Shown: positions 48,434 through 62,744 of the stretch, piece by piece
How positions within the stretch are numbered: position 1 is the stretch's first letter
Layout: the number at the start of each line of letters is the position of its first letter
Assembly: GCA_008921705.1 (NCBI GenBank)
Contig: VFFE01007066.1
Coordinates: forward strand, 199,534-263,533
Direction: 5' to 3'
From: Burhinus oedicnemus
Lineage: Eukaryota > Chordata > Aves > Charadriiformes > Burhinidae
Length of the DNA stretch: 64,000 nt
Made by a program: the position numbers and the translations under genes
The notes under the pieces: model-generated
Told to the model about the DNA's origin: nothing
Databases searched by the model: none
The model's input: the letters and a program-made list of their open reading frames with translations, nothing else

Positions 48434-51400
48434 AAGTCCTCATCCTCTGGTCGCTGCTGAGACACTCTTCTGATACCCTGGGTAGCCACAAAGTGCTTTT
48501 CTGTGCAGGCAAGAGCAGCCCGGGAGCCAGCGCTGGGAAATGACACTGCCCACAGCAGCCCAGGCTCTGCCTCACAGATTCGTCTTTCCCAACCTCCACC
48601 CTCCAAAAAAGCGCAGACATGCTGTGTTCCATTCACATCCGCCGAACTCCCTAAAATGGAGAGCTACATGGCAGGCTCAGGTTAATACCCCAGCCTTCCA
48701 TGCTGTTAGAGCTCCGGGAGCATCACTCTGATGGTCAAAGCAAGCTGCTCAGCCCATGCCATGTTTGTCTGCAAGGAAATGGGATGTTTATGTTTATTCG
48801 CATTGATACTGATGGATTACACTTTTGTTCCATTTAGCAGCTGTTTGGACCACTTTATACCACAAAAGGAGATTAAGATCCAAAGTACTGTAGGGCTGTG
48901 TTATGAATAACAGCCGTTTAATAACAATAACAATGAATACCAATTTGAAGTATGTTTTTTAGCTATTGTTATGTCTAAGGTTAGTTTGTTTTTCATACAT
49001 AAAAATACTTATATACATAGAGAAAAAAGAAATATATGTAAAAGGAATATACCTAAGGTCAAACCGATGCCTTTCCAGATAAAACCCCCCAACTATTCTA
49101 GATTTCTTGTCCTAGTCACTCATTATGGAAAATACTGTCGAAGAAGCAGTGTAACGTGTCTTGTGAATCTGTAGGTAGATCTGAGCTCGGGACTCCCACC
49201 ATGGGGCCGGGCAGAAGGGCCGCAGCCAAATTGCACATGGGTCCATCAGCCACAAGTGCATTGGCTCACAGCAGAACTAAGCACATTTTTTGAAGAGAAA
49301 TGCCTCTTAAATACTGTGTCCTGCCGGTCTGCCTTTGGTACACAGAATTAGCTGCTTTAGATGCTGGCAATAACAATGCACTAAGAAATGGCAAACCTTT
49401 AACTCGCGGCAGCAATGACCCTCCTCTCTGCTGGAATTGCCGCATAGACAACAGATTATGTCTGGCCCTACTCACCTCTTAGGTGCTCACCTCAGGAGCC
49501 CTGCATAGGCTGTGGGAGATGCTGCTGGGGCTTCTGCTCTCCTTGCTTGGATCTGGCACCTAAGCCAGGGTCTGCCTTGGGAAAGGGACTTGGGACAAGG
49601 CTTATCTCACCCAGCACAATGTGGAAATTGGGAAAGATGCCTGTATTTGAGGACTGCAGGCACAGAATGGTCTATTTATTTATGCCTATGCAAATCTATA
49701 CTGTGCACACGGAGCAGGATTAACGTGACTTTCCGGGGCAGATGTGTGTGTATGAAGTACCTCGCCTGGCCAAGCAGTTACTGACCATTTAGGGCCAGAG
49801 TGGAGAGAGTTTTCCCTTGACTTCTGCATAAAAATAAATTGCTGCTGACAAGAAATAACTATAATAGAGTCTGGTTCCTTGTCATCACTGGCTAGTGCAG
49901 TGAAGAAGATAACAGCTGGAAAAAAAGCTTTAAATGTGAGGCACTCTTTTATTTTGTACAAATACTCTAAAGTTAGACCATCTAGAGAACACTAAAACAT
50001 ATGATTATTACATTTTAAATGACTGGTTAAATCCAAAGAAAAAAATCCTGGGTTCTTACCCTGTCTGACAGGTGGCTTACTTCTGATCCCACCTCTTAAT
50101 CTTCGAAGTCATGTTTTCTTTCAAACTCAGTTATTCTGTTCTAAAAGGAGGTTGGGTTATGCAGAACAATGTATTATGAAGCACAGAGCGCATTGCTGGC
50201 AAATAAAGTATTTTTAAGAAAGAAATTCAGGATCAATTTGTTGACCTGGTGACACTGCAAGATATACTGGTTTCAGAGTTTTGCGAGGTTGTGGTTGGAC
50301 AGTTTCTCTGTATTTGCAGCATTTAACATGCATGGAATTGTGCACAACTAATGAGCTAGAAGAGGATCTGTTGATAACGTCCCAAACATACCTCTTGTTG
50401 CTTTCCCTGCAGTGGCTTTCTGGTAGTGTGTGTTGCACACTGCAGGGACATTGCACTCTGGGTGAATGCGACTGCGTGTACTACTGGAGTTGCATGGCCT
50501 GCAGCAGCACAGTAACGAATGAAGATGATGGCTGGGTGGGAACTCCCTGGAAAGCACAATGCCGATCATACAGAGTGAGGTCCTGGGGTTCAGGCTGAAG
50601 CTCTGATCCATTACCTGCCCACTTAGTATCATATTTATCATGTTCCTCCTTGCACGCGTGGGGCAGCTCAACCATCTGAAAGGGCTCTATGTTGTGTGAC
50701 CTTTCCCTTGTCCTGGTGGGTGCACACCATTTCATGGCAATGTAGGAATATGTGGCCTCCACTTAACAGGGTTAAATAGCAATCTACAAGAAATCATTTT
50801 GATGAGATAGCTTCTGTAGGCTTCTTCCTCCTTGATGTGCAACCCCCTCCCAGTTCCTTCTCCCCTCTGTTGCTGGAAAATGCTGCTGCAAAGGAGCACA
50901 TGCTACAGACGTACAACCAACATAGGTACCCTTTCAGGGGAGGCGTAGGAGCAGGGAAGTGATGGCAGTGGGGCTGTGATGTGGTCGGCAGTCCACCTCC
51001 AGCACCGGCTCTGATGGTAGTGATTGCAGTGACACACTCTGCCTTCACCAGGACAAAAAGCCCTGCCAAGAACAACTGGAAGCAGCTGCTCTTAGGCTCA
51101 TGGTTGGTCCTCCAAACCCAAGGATATCCATTTGCAGACATAGAAAGAGGCATGCTAACAGTTCACCAGCACTTTTGTCTACTGCAAGGTAAGCATGAAT
51201 CAAAAAACCACGTGCTGCCCAAGTTTTACAGATTTATTTCTCCCTCTGCTCCTCATTTAGCAAACCAAGATTGTTAAAATTCAGGAAAATATTTCACGAG
51301 GCTCTTGTTCTGCAGTGATTGAGTTGGTGTTGCTCTTGAATAAAAATGATAGACGAGGGAGGTCAGAAGTGGCCTAGGAAGGGTACAGCTGTTTTGCCAT

Positions 51401-52255
51401 CTAGTTTTGTGAGTTACAGATTATCCGGCCTTGCCAAAGCAGAGGGGATGGGGGAGATTAACTGTGGTCTTTGTCACCAGTCATCTGGTTATTAATGTTC
51501 CTTAATGTATTGCTGAAAGACTAGTGGAAGGTTTTGCAGCAAGCGCTGCACAGAACTACAGTATCAATAGCACTACACAAACAGTGAGTTTCTTTTGACA
51601 GTAAAAGAAGAATCTGTAGAAACAAAAGAGTCTGCTCTTTTTATCTCTGGGCCCTGAAATAACGAGGACTTTTGGTTTACTTGCTCATTTGCTTTTATTA
51701 TAGGTGACAAAATATTCTGCATAACAAGGAACGTGCTCAGAGGAACGAGCCCGATTTTCAGATATGAAAGAATTTTTTGCATAAATGACATCCTTCCTCC
51801 CATCTCTCTGGTTTCCTCTGGGCTCATAGCTCAATAACTCTGGCCTGCCAGAAGAACTGATGAAGGCACCCAGCTCTTTGTCAGACCTTGCAGTGTGCCA
51901 ACACCCTCCATTCCCAGTAATTTCCCTATATGTAGCAGGATCATTTACCTTTGATGACCTGAAAACCTATGCCCTCCCTCACACACCCGGTCTTACCCCA
52001 TGACCAACCCAGCCTCTCACCTTGTTGTTCCATTCTGCAAATGACAACTCTGTGAATATCCTTTTGTTTGCTTCTCCTAGGCAATCTTTGCTTTATTTTT
52101 TTCCTTCCTTTTTTTCTTTCTTGCAAGCTCCCTTCTGTACATGGAGTAACGTTCCTGTGACAGTCCTCCCTCTGAAAGGGATGTTTTGACATTCTCAAAA
52201 TATTGGGGTCTTCATAACAGAAAGGGTAGGAAAGACTTTCGTGGACGTTTTGTAA
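48434..52255. other. Intergenic, no gene recognised
   Basis: About 3.8 kb. Frames at 50281-50598 (+), 50348-50671 (-) and 50794-51153 (-) overlap opposite-strand frames and have no recognised domain. A perfect 11-bp hairpin lies at 50404-50448. No repeats were recognised. Confidence 0.55.
50404..50448. repeat. Perfect 11-bp hairpin
   Basis: TCCCTGCAGTG (50404-50414) and CACTGCAGGGA (50438-50448) are exact reverse complements with a 23-base loop. Confidence 0.85.
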
Positions 52256-52260
52256 ATGAT
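52256..52260. repeat. Left target-site duplication of LTR
   Basis: ATGAT directly before the LTR and again directly after it (52913-52917): a perfect 5-bp duplication. Confidence 0.9.
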
Positions 52261-52912
52261 TGTCCTGGTTTGAGCGACACAGGACTAATTTCTTTTCTAA
52301 TGCTTGGGAAAATTGTACTTTTGGAGGACTCTGGTGTCTGAATTTGTGAAAGTATTTACTTTATAGCCAGCTATGGTGTGTGGGTGTCAAGGTCTCAGTG
52401 TTTTCGAGCTGGCCAGGTGCAGGGATGAGGAGGAGCAAGACCTGGGCACTTGACCCAAGCTGGCCAACAGGATTATTTCATACCATGAACGTCACATTCA
52501 ATATAAATTAGAAAGTTTGCTGAGGAGGAAGGCTCTCCCTTGATGGCGACGATCCAGAGAACTCCTTGCCCCGGTGCCGGATCCCTGAGGCCTTCCCTTC
52601 CTCCTGAAGCCGTAGCACTCGCAGTGTCCGACATTCAGTGTCCACTGCTGGGAGTGCACAGCTTCCTACTGATATAGTTGGCTGAGTATAATCCTTATAT
52701 ATCTTTAGATTGGTATCGGGATCATTATTGGTTCTTTAGTGTTATTACTGTTAATTATTTAGTCTTATTCTATTAAATCTGTTTATATTTCAACCCCTGG
52801 GTTTCCTGGTTTTCTTCCCGATTCCCCCTTCCTGGGTGGGGAGGGGTCATCGGGTAATAGAATAATTGTCTAAACGACAATAAATTGTTGTGGATTTTCT
52901 CAAACCATAACA
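52261..52912 (+). mobile_element. Solo LTR, avian ERVL-type endogenous retrovirus
   Basis: A 652-bp element with TG...CA ends (TGTCCTGGTTTGAGC ... CATAACA) and perfect 5-bp target duplications. A TATA-like AATATAAATT lies near 52499-52508 after the CATACCATGAACGTCAC segment, and an ATTAAA poly(A) signal near 52773. Overall structure parallels the LTR at 21959. No gag, pol or env sequence adjoins it, so the provirus recombined to a single LTR. Clean ends and an exact target duplication suggest it is younger than the other copy. The ERVL assignment is inferred from the 5-bp duplication and the TGTCCTGG start. Confidence 0.9.
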
Positions 52913-52917
52913 ATGAT
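52913..52917. repeat. Right target-site duplication of LTR
   Basis: ATGAT, identical to 52256-52260. Confidence 0.9.
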
Positions 52918-55900
52918 GTATTAAAACGGGGAGCGCACCACCTATTACATGTAAGATTTATCAATGTGAGACTTTTATGTGCTTGCTTTGTATCTCTTCC
53001 CTCTCCTTATACATGGTAGAAGGTTAGCCACCTGGGCTGATGGCACCAGACCCTTACAATGCATGTGGGTGGTCTCCAGAGAGGTCTGGGTATTGTGGGA
53101 AGGCCCATAACTAAGAAGAAGAACTTTTCTGTTGCAAGGATGAATCAGGTCACTATGAGTCGCTACAGGTGGCATTCGCGCTGTGGTACTATCCAGAACT
53201 CCTGAGATCTTCCCTGTTCTGTGGGGAGATGCATGGTGAACTTAGCTGACCTCTGGAGAGCAAGAAGCCGATGGCTGGCAGCTTCCTTGATCTGAAGCCC
53301 ATTAAGGTTGATGGAAATCCTCAGCACTGTGACTCTGGCAATGTGGCGTCAATAGTTCACAACGATGAGAGTTTGGAGAGTACTTTGGGGAGCGCATGCT
53401 TGGCTCGAACGTGAAGGCAGACTCCGAGAGTGGAGCTTCTCCTGTCATTTCTATGGATTTAGACAGTTGGTGAGAAGGTAGCCCACACCACCGTGGACAC
53501 ATGAGCAATCATCAGAAATGTCACCACAACAGCATCTCCAGGAGACATATTTTATTACTTGTGTTCATAATCATGTCCTATCAAAAGTCAGTTTGGGCTC
53601 TGACAAGGGTCACTTTTGTCAAGAGAGCAATAAATGCAGAGCCAGGACAGCTGCAGCATGTGAAGAGTGCTTGGCCTGCACCAAGAAGACACTTTCATGG
53701 CTTTTTCTCACTGGAAGTACACTTGGTAAGTGCAGAGAAACTGGTCAGAAGGAGAACTCATCATGCTGCGTGTGCTGCTACTAGGATGAAGGGTGAGTGT
53801 TCATCCAGCATGGCACAACCAGGACATCTGCTCTGGCCAGTAACAACACATTCAACACAGGGTCCTACTGCCTGCAGGGCTGTGCTATCCAAACAGTCAA
53901 GATCTGTAGGAACCCAGCTAACCACATCGTTAGTCCTATCTGAAAAATAGTCAGCGGGACTCTGGAAGGGATAAAAGTGCAAAGTGATAATAGGGAGCTC
54001 AATGGAAATACAACTGCAATGGGGTGAGTAAGCCACGGCGTTTTGAGAAGCATCAGACATAAGGACTGAGTCGTTTTCATGAGATAAACCACCATATAAA
54101 CAGGCCCCATCTGATGTTGTTTCCTCTTCGTATGCTACTGTACCCAGCTAAAATATACTGAAAACAAATAGCAGAGTTTCTTAATTGATGTTGATTGCTT
54201 TGCCTGAATGTATTTAATTTCCTGTTCAATTTTAAGCATTGGACAAACAAACTCTAGCGTTAATCTTTTTTTTTTATAGCAAATGTTCCTTTCTGTTCCT
54301 GAAGTCACATTTGTGACACTGTGCAGAAAATAGAGAATCACAACATTCGTGGTGATTTACAGGTTTTTTTCCCATTGCACATAGCTCAGAAGCTTCCGAA
54401 AAGCTCTGACTCTTAAGGTCACACATTATGAAGCAGAGTTACTTTCTCTTTGGACATTTGCAGCTAGAGCAGGTTTTCATCAGTGCTGGAAGCTGGTGGC
54501 CTAATCAGCAACCAGAACCTTCCTGAAACAGCCCTGGATCAGGCAGAAGATTGTAGCCGAAGATTTAGAAAAACATTAATGAGCATCATGGATTAAATCT
54601 GCCTGGATGTTAGAGGGGAAAAAGGTCAATTTACAGTGGTTTTCAAATGGCTCTGTGATAGACAAGCTATGATGAAAGTGTCTGGCAATGAAATGGTGTC
54701 TTGGAGAACCTGAGGTGTGTAGCTAGAGAAAAAAGAAAAGTTTCCTTTGTCTCAAGAGCAGAAAAGTCACTGAATGTGATGAAGGTTTAATCCCTGCAGA
54801 TGGTCTGAAGCCATAGCATCTTTATTCTCTTCTCTCTAGCATCTGTCAAAAAGTTGTCATCGCTGCTTATGCGAAATGCCGGACAGGGAACAATTTGTGT
54901 AAAACCTGCTCAAGATAACAAGCTCGTTAATAGCTTATATTCTTTGTTAGCAGCCAAGGTACATTTAGCTATGACAGTTTTCTTTCAGTGGGCTGGGGAG
55001 CTGCTATCAGCTGTGACAGGGCAGAACGGGTGGAATGTGGGGAATAAAAGCCCCACACAAAGGGAGCACTTTAGGTCTGGAGCGTGTCTGGCTTCCTCTG
55101 GCTTCCTAGAGGCCACACAGTGACGGGGCGTACGGTGAGATTCTTTAATTAATATTTCATTCTCAGAGCGAGTTTCAAGTTATCCCTTGAGAGGAGTTAA
55201 AGGTTTGCACATTTTGAGGCAAAATAACAAGGCTGGTGAGCTTGAATTAAGAAAGTATGTTGAAAGGAGCTGTTACAGTCTTTAACCTTGGGCAAGGGAC
55301 ATGTAAACCATACAGTATTAGTGCACTTTTTTATTGTATAACTTGTTCTATGTCCTATTTTATGGGCTGCTCCAATAAATTTATACATAAATGCTGCTAG
55401 AAAACATTCATCCCTTCTTCCCTTTCTACCTCCTCTGGACTGAGGCATCTGATATTCCATATTCGGTGGAGGTGTTTGTTTTCCAAACCAACCCACCAAA
55501 TATATTTTATGACAGCAATAAAATAAACTGGCTATGTGGCTGGAACTGCTGAGTTCAGCAAAGAAAGTGAAAAAAATGGCCAGTGGAGGAGAGTTTCTGC
55601 TGCCAGCACATGCAAGGAGTCCAGATAAAGCATACTGGTGGTCATCCAGCCTTCACGGAGAAGAGCTGTGTGACAGATGGTTGTAGGGCTGTACAGATGC
55701 AGCGCATTGGGCACCGCAATAACAGAACTGCATCAGTCATTACCAGCAAGATTACAACCACCTAAGGAGCTCACGGGCCTCAGCTTTTCAGTTCTCTATC
55801 CAAGGGACTGGGAAAAAGAAAGGCTACTTACTGGCAAAACAGGCAGAAGCGATTCCTCTGAACTTCCACAGCAAGCCACTGGCCAACCTGGGAATATCAC

Positions 55901-58900
55901 CCAGCTTTCAGTCTGAGCTGGGCAGCACAGTGGCACCCTCCCATGCTTTGCCTCGCGTCGGCGCTCACCGGAGCCTGCTTGAGGCTGACCAAGGGGATGT
56001 GCACCGGCTGTGGAGGGAAATGGCTCCCTGGAGCTGAGCAAGAGATGGTGGCCCTGCAAGCCTAGGTTGGTTGGAGCCATCAGATGGCTATGGCACTGTG
56101 TCAAAGCTGAGCTGCTCCATCCAGTATTTTCTCATTCTCTTCACCACGGGTTACTGCAAGGCAGCAGTCTCTTAATCCAGCTGTAATTCCTCAGGATACA
56201 GCTTGCTTGAGAGAGCAAAGTAATTACTGATCTCAGACTTGTAAACTGGAGGTACGGTAAGAAAAATGATGCCACTATGTGTTGAGTGGTTTACCTACAA
56301 GCTTATCAGGTGCAATTTGAAGAAAGCCCTCCCTGGCTGTGCACAGAGAGGCACTTAATCCACCTAATGGCTCCCATGACATTGATATACTATCTCTTTC
56401 ATTGTTGTCTTAAGGACCTCTTGAGCATTCTGCTCATGCATCACTGGATGACATTATCCTGGCATGTTATGGCCACCGGCACACCTAGGTTAAAAAGCAC
56501 CCTGTGGTGTCCCAGGGGAAACCAGTTAAATTATTGTTGTCTATTCAAGGCAAAGCCCAGATCCTGCAGAGAATTCCTTGTGTGAGAAGCTGTGCTCACA
56601 TTATTTGCCCAGTCTACTGCAGTGGTGCACCTCACTTGCATGAAGTGTCTCACCTTCACACGCTGTGTAGCGCGTGTAGCACTGCACCTTCTGCTTTGAG
56701 AAGTTATGCAAGATGTTCCTATACAGCAGCATCTTGTTTGTTCAGCCTGTCAGCAAATGAGAGGGAGTATCGGTCTGCTGGGGCTGGAGGTACATCATGG
56801 TGCTACAAAAGAAAGCAAAAGGGCAGAGAAGGAAGGAAGGAAAGGAATTTGGGGGGTCAGGGACTTCTCAGTGGGTCTGTGAGTAGCACCACATTAAAGA
56901 GGGATCCAGCTCTGGGAAAGGGCTATTTATTCCACACCACAAATGCAGGGAAAATAAATCCTCTCTGAGTTAGATGGTCCCTGTAGGGTAAAGTGGACCA
57001 AGAATGAAGATGTGTGGGAGGGACTACACAAATGGCCTTGTGCTAAAAGTCCTCTGGTTATGTCAAAGAAACCAACACACAGACTTTGTTCTACCTTCCT
57101 GATTGAACCATCACCATTAACAGGCCCTGCACACCCATGTGGTCCTCACACAGGTCTGCAGAACAAGTACAGAGTCTTTGTGAAGTGACGGCAGGTTTTG
57201 CATGACCACGAAGCAACATCTGCAAAAGAGCTGTGGTCACAGCAGGGGTCCACTGCCCTCTCCCAGCTAATGGTGAGAAATGAGTGATGAACACCACTAT
57301 GGTATGGGCATGAGGCTCATGTGCGGGCTGGCATGAACAGCTGAACCAAAGATGCCCTCGTGACCTCAGGAAGAAAGGGTACATCGTGTTTTCCTTGGGC
57401 TGCCAAAGAAAGCTTTTTAAACAGTAAATGAAGGAGTAGTGTAAACACAAACCTTTTTAAGACGTGTCTCCTTGTCACGTAAGTGATGTCTAATTATTAA
57501 TTTGATGGAGTTGAAGGTGAGAGGAAGAATCATGGTCTGCACATGGTCCGCAAACACCTACCAGTGTGTGAAGGAGCGAGCCATGGAGCGAGCTGAGCCC
57601 TGGCTGGCAGCTATGGGCTGTTACATGCCTTTCTCCAAGAAGCACGCCATGGAGCTAAATGTTTAGTAAATACAGTTAGCTGCGGGAAAGAAGTATGTAA
57701 AGTTTGACAGAAGAGTGACCTAAAAATGGGCCTCAAAGTGCATCTTCCCAGCAGACTGGAAACAGAAGGAAATCTAATTAATTATAATTATTACACTTTT
57801 AAAAGAAGAGGAGAAGCAGACTTTCTCTCACAATATACAAAGAACAACTTCAAAACTGTTTACACAAATGCTGTGAATTCTGCAGGGTGGGTACTACAAA
57901 TCCATGTCAGATGTTAATGGAAAGAACGGCGTTTGTAGTGCTAGATGGCACCATGCCACTGTTTTAAGTAACAAACATGCTCTCTGCAATAGAGTCAGAG
58001 TCTGCCCTGATCAGGGATAAAAGATGAATGTAGAGGCTGCAAGATTAACGTGGGGCTGTGCCAAATGTCCATTTTTGAATGATTCTTGTCAGTTTAAAGA
58101 CAGGAACAGTAAAAACCCAAATGTTGTTAGTAATCGTTTACCAAGAGCGGCCAACAGCCTCTCTGCATACAGAAATTACCTCCCTGGCAATGGCATCCTT
58201 TGTATATTGATCAGTAGATTTAGCAATTTCCAGTTGCTGGTCACTGTAAAAGTAAAATGTAAAGTGCACCTATTGTTCCTCCTGCAGGTAGCTTCACATT
58301 GGCAAAAAAAAAAGAACTATTTCACCTGCATCTACAAAAATGCTCAATACAGCACCCATTAAGCATAGTGAGACTACCCAAGGGTGTTAGATGCCCTCAG
58401 CCAACTTAGCAGGACTAAACACGGAACACTCTGCGGCCTCTTCAAATGCCCGTGGGGAACACACAGCGCACCCTTGCGGGTGTGGAGCTGGGCAGGCAGA
58501 AGGCAGCAGGATCTCCACAGAGCTGATCTCGGAGTGGAGGTTTGGGGCAGCAGTCACCAAGCACAACGGCAAGGCAGAGAGGGCTATGACAGTGTGGGGG
58601 CTGCTAGAGGCATCGCGTGCTGACTGCAGTTGCACAGGCTGTATTTTCAGTGTGAGATACTGTAAGGAAAAAAAAAGTGACTTTTCTATCTCACTGGCAC
58701 CCAAACAGCTTTCACTCATGTTTGCTCAGAGGCCTGCTGGAGAGCCCTGCTGAGGAGCTGGAGAGGGATCGGACCTGTGCCAGGCGTCCTTCGTCTCTGT
58801 TGTCAGCGCGAGGCTGCTGCGTTGACAGGAAGAACTGAGACAGTCAGAAGAGAAGTTGGGCAGCCCCCACCATTTTCCTGTCTGTGCTCTAGTTTTTATA

Positions 58901-61900
58901 TTACATTTGTGTATGATAAGGACTTGTCAAAAGCAGAGCCCTCTGGAGCTTGTCCAAGAAGGGGTGGAGGAGTTGCCTGAAAATGGTGTTAACTGCACAG
59001 GGTCAGCAGCCCATCTGTAGAGACAAAGCCACTACTACACTTCTACCAACCATGCATAGTGAACGCCAGGACTGAGCTACACACCCCATCAGTTGGTGCA
59101 TAAGCATATGACTGAAAGACATGGACTATTTGGGGGCCCAGAGGAAGGGCAAAATCCATGCAGGCAAAGGAAGCAATAACAATTCAGGAAATAGGCAAGG
59201 GATTTGGAATGACTGGACAGAATCACAGACTGAGAGATGATTTATAACAAGCCACTGCATGTTCTTCCTAGGGAGAAGACTGAAAAAGCCAAGATAAACC
59301 AGGAGGAGAATGGCAAGAAGCCCCTAGCAACCCAACAGGCCAGCGAGGCAGTCCTTTCTGAAATGTCATCATGGAATGACCTGAGAAGTGGCATGTGAAG
59401 GATGTTTGCGGCACTGGCCTCAAACCTTACTACTGGCTATGGATAAGGAAGGGTTAGAACCGCTTTGGAAAGTGTAAAGACACTGTTCAAACTTCTGATG
59501 GCTGTGCTGCATGTATTGGAAGCCACGCTGTCCAACAATCGAAGCTGCCCACCTTGCTGCCATTTGGAGCTGTGTCTGGCACCCCAGGCCAAGAGGCAGG
59601 ACAGGCTGGCCAGTGTCCCTCAGCAGGAATGCAAAGGGGCTGCATTGCCTGCGGACAGCCCTGGGCCTACGTTGCTGGAAAAGCTTCTCTGCTTGCAAAT
59701 GAGGCCAGCTTGAGTTCTCGTTAAGCTGAAGCCTCTGGGCTCTCCTCTCCATGTTTTCTAAAGGCATCCAAAGGGGACTTTGCGAAAGCTAGGATCCTCC
59801 CGGATGAACCTCAGGGACACAGGCAATCAGGTTCTACACTACGTCATCCCATGCCAGCTGTGGTCTACTGCAAAAGGGAGCTGGACCAGCAACCATCACC
59901 TTGTCACTGGATGAGAGCTGCAGCTCTGTACCAGTTTGCCAGCGCACAGGCTCCCTTGGGCTGTACCAGTTCTGTCATCGCTTATTTCTGAGGGTGTTTT
60001 CTGCACGGAGTGAACCAGAACCTTGCAGTGGCCCCCTCGGGCTGCTGGTAGCGGTGCACTGGAATGAGTCACAGGGCATCCTCAACTGTGCTGCAATAAA
60101 CCTGGTAAACAAAGGCTGTAGGTGTCACCAGGCCTCAGGAGGTGCTGGGCGTTTTATTGCAACAGGGCCTATTTTATAGCCTGTGGTTGTTTCTGAACTG
60201 TGAACTCCCCCAGCTGGTGGACGTCTGCTATTACCAGTCCAAAATGTCTCTCTGAGGACATATTGCAAGACCAACCCCAAAAACTCACCAGCGTTCAGGG
60301 ATGTCCGGTCAGTCAGAAGCCAGAGGGGAAATCTGAGTGATGCGTATCTGCAGGATGCCACACTGATGTAGCCTACCAAAGCGAGCGGTGCAGTGGCACA
60401 ACTGTCTCGTCTGTCGTTTGTGAAGGGGAACAAGGTCAGCGTGTGTTCACAGATGTTGTATGTTTGGTGGGGTTTGTCTGTCTCACAATGCCTGAGCACT
60501 TTGGGAGGCTGGACGGGAATGTGGGAAGAGCCAAACCCCCAGCAGCTGCGGGCACAGTGCATCTGTCTATCAATAATGCTCTATCAGTATCCATGAGGGA
60601 ACATCACGCTCAGACTGCTTCGAAGTGTGACTTCAGAGAACACAGCCAAAAAACCTGGCCCATGCCAAATGTTTCAGGTCACTCGCACGTTCTTTTGGGC
60701 TTTGTACATAAGATTCTCTATACATAACAGATCACTGACCATCCCGGATGGAGCTTAAAGCCTTATCTCTAACACATAAAAGTGTCAGGAACACTGCTGC
60801 ACGGCATAAATGGGAAAGCGGCATGTATCAAAGAAACTGCTTAGCAGCACACACCCTCATGTGGTCTTAAAGAAGCTGGTCATGCTTGTGGTGATGCAAG
60901 GGGGCCGAGCCAAGGTAGCAGTTTACAGCCAGCCAACATCGACCTCCTGATCCACTCCGCGTTCATGAGGGCACCAACCTGCTCTAGCAGAAGGTTGCCT
61001 GGAGCTGAAACACCCTTCCAAGAGAAAAATGAAACACTGCCTTTTCTGGCTCTAGGTGAGCTTCTCACCAGCTCAGTGAGCCAATGCAAGACGCTTGCTG
61101 GGAATACAGAGGCAGGAGTAGGAAGGTGAGGGTGTGGGGATGCAGGCAGCACACATCCCTGCTGGCAGTGGTTTCCCCACTCCTGGAGGGGAAAGGTGGG
61201 AACTAGGTGGGACTGGGAGCTTGCTTAGTGCCAAGCACCAGCTATCAAAAGCACTACTGCTTTTGCCTGTGACTTTTGAAGGAGCTAATGGCCAACATTT
61301 TACTAAGTTCTCTGCTGGATGGCAGTGACAGAGGACCAAACTGCTTGCCTCTTTTAGTATGTCCACCCAGGGCCTAGCACCCAGTTCCTCACAGGAACAT
61401 TCCTGTATATACTTGCCATGCCATCCTTGACCAAAAGCTTACCCTTGGCTGAAAGCAACTTCAGATCCCTCAATCCAGGTGGGTTCTCAGAGCCTTCCCC
61501 TGGGAAACACTGCCTTCATCCACTGACCATGAGTCACTGCTGCCTGCCTGCTTTGAAAGCTGACACCTAATTGGGATCAGTTTTGCAATGCCTCATACTG
61601 CACATAATATACCTCTCCTGTGCACACACCGCCTTGCGTCTGCCTGCTGTGCATCAGTGAGACCCAGGACAGACACACAGCATCAATATTTCAGAGGCAA
61701 AGCCTCCCAAAAAGGAAGCAATCCCTCAACAGCACGCCTGGCCTTCTGTCTTTCTTAAGGAATTACTTACAATGAAGCTTCATCAAAAGGCAACCTGTTT
61801 GAAGAGACGTGGCTGGTGAAAAGATCCACATAATCCCATTGTGTCACTGTCATCTGCTAGCCAAATACAACATGACTGGGGTTTGAGGCCACATCATGCT

Positions 61901-62710
61901 TACCTCTAGGTAGCTCTGCAACGCTAACCTCAAGCTTGCTGGGGCTGTCAGGAGGGGTAATGGGTAACTCAGCGTGGGCTGTAGTTGGCTCATGTCACTG
62001 CTGGCACAGTGTGGCCCAGAGCTAGGTAGCAGCCTAGGTGTGGGCGATGTGAACGGCCCTGTGTTAGGAGAGAACTGCAGGAGCAGCAGCGGTTGAACAC
62101 GTCTATGGGTATCACATTCAGCCTCTCTTGTGACAACCAAGGAGCATTTGGAGAACGGCCCCAAGGACAGGAGGGTCAATCTGGGGAAATGGCTCAAAGT
62201 AAATGGTGAGATACCTGATGTTTCAGTGACTGAAAAGAAGGGGAAAGCCTGTAGTGCCTGGTGACCTCCAAGATGGAGGGAGGAAGCAGAGGGAAATGAG
62301 TGTGTTTGCTTGTCCAAGGCATGTGGATGATGAGAGCAGTGCTGGGTGGTGGGCAGACATGTCTGGGTGGACCACGGCGTATCTTACCAGGACACTCAAG
62401 GCCATGCCAAATAAGCCAGGGCTTCTTGTGGTGCTACAGCAAGCAGAGGTGTTGGTAAGGATTTTGCGTAGCAGATGGGGCACTGGCTTTGCACCCTGTG
62501 GTGGGCTTGACAAGGGGCAGGGGAGCCCCCCACCTGCCTGCTCCTGCTGAGGAGCGGGCTGAAGAGGGCAGAGCCCCACGCTGGGCTGTCTGCCCTCCTC
62601 TACCTGCTGCAGGTCCCTACCTGCTCTTCCCTGCCACCACCAGGGACCCTGTGGCCGTTTCTGCCCCCAGCCAGCCCAGCACCACCCCACGCCCACCCCA
62701 CAAAAAGGCC
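52918..62710. other. Intergenic, 9.8 kb downstream of the terminal gene
   Basis: No CR1 or LTR was recognised. Open frames up to 169 codons (62223-62732, -; also 56504-56968 +, 60125-60562 -, 61850-62317 -) reflect rising GC content towards the right and show no domain that I can name. A Cys-rich frame at 53518-53784 was examined and not assigned. TTTATT near 60153 (AATAAA on -) is a distant alternative poly(A) signal for the gene on the right. Confidence 0.5.
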
Positions 62711-62744
62711 AGGCCCAGGCGGTTGTGTACAAAACCTGAAATAG

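Noticed and set aside
53518..53784. Cys-rich 88-codon frame on +, superficially like an integrin beta tail domain
   Set aside because: Cysteine spacing does not match integrin beta EGF or tail domains, and the overlapping frame at 53501-53950 is equally open.
54990..55140. LTR-like segment (GGGAATAAAAGCCCC) near 55.0 kb
   Set aside because: A TATA-like word alone; no LTR boundaries or duplication.
59880..60420. Possible decayed LTR near 60.1 kb (AATAAA-like segment with CCTGGTAAAC)
   Set aside because: No terminal TG/CA with target duplication could be found, and no similarity to the two clear LTRs.
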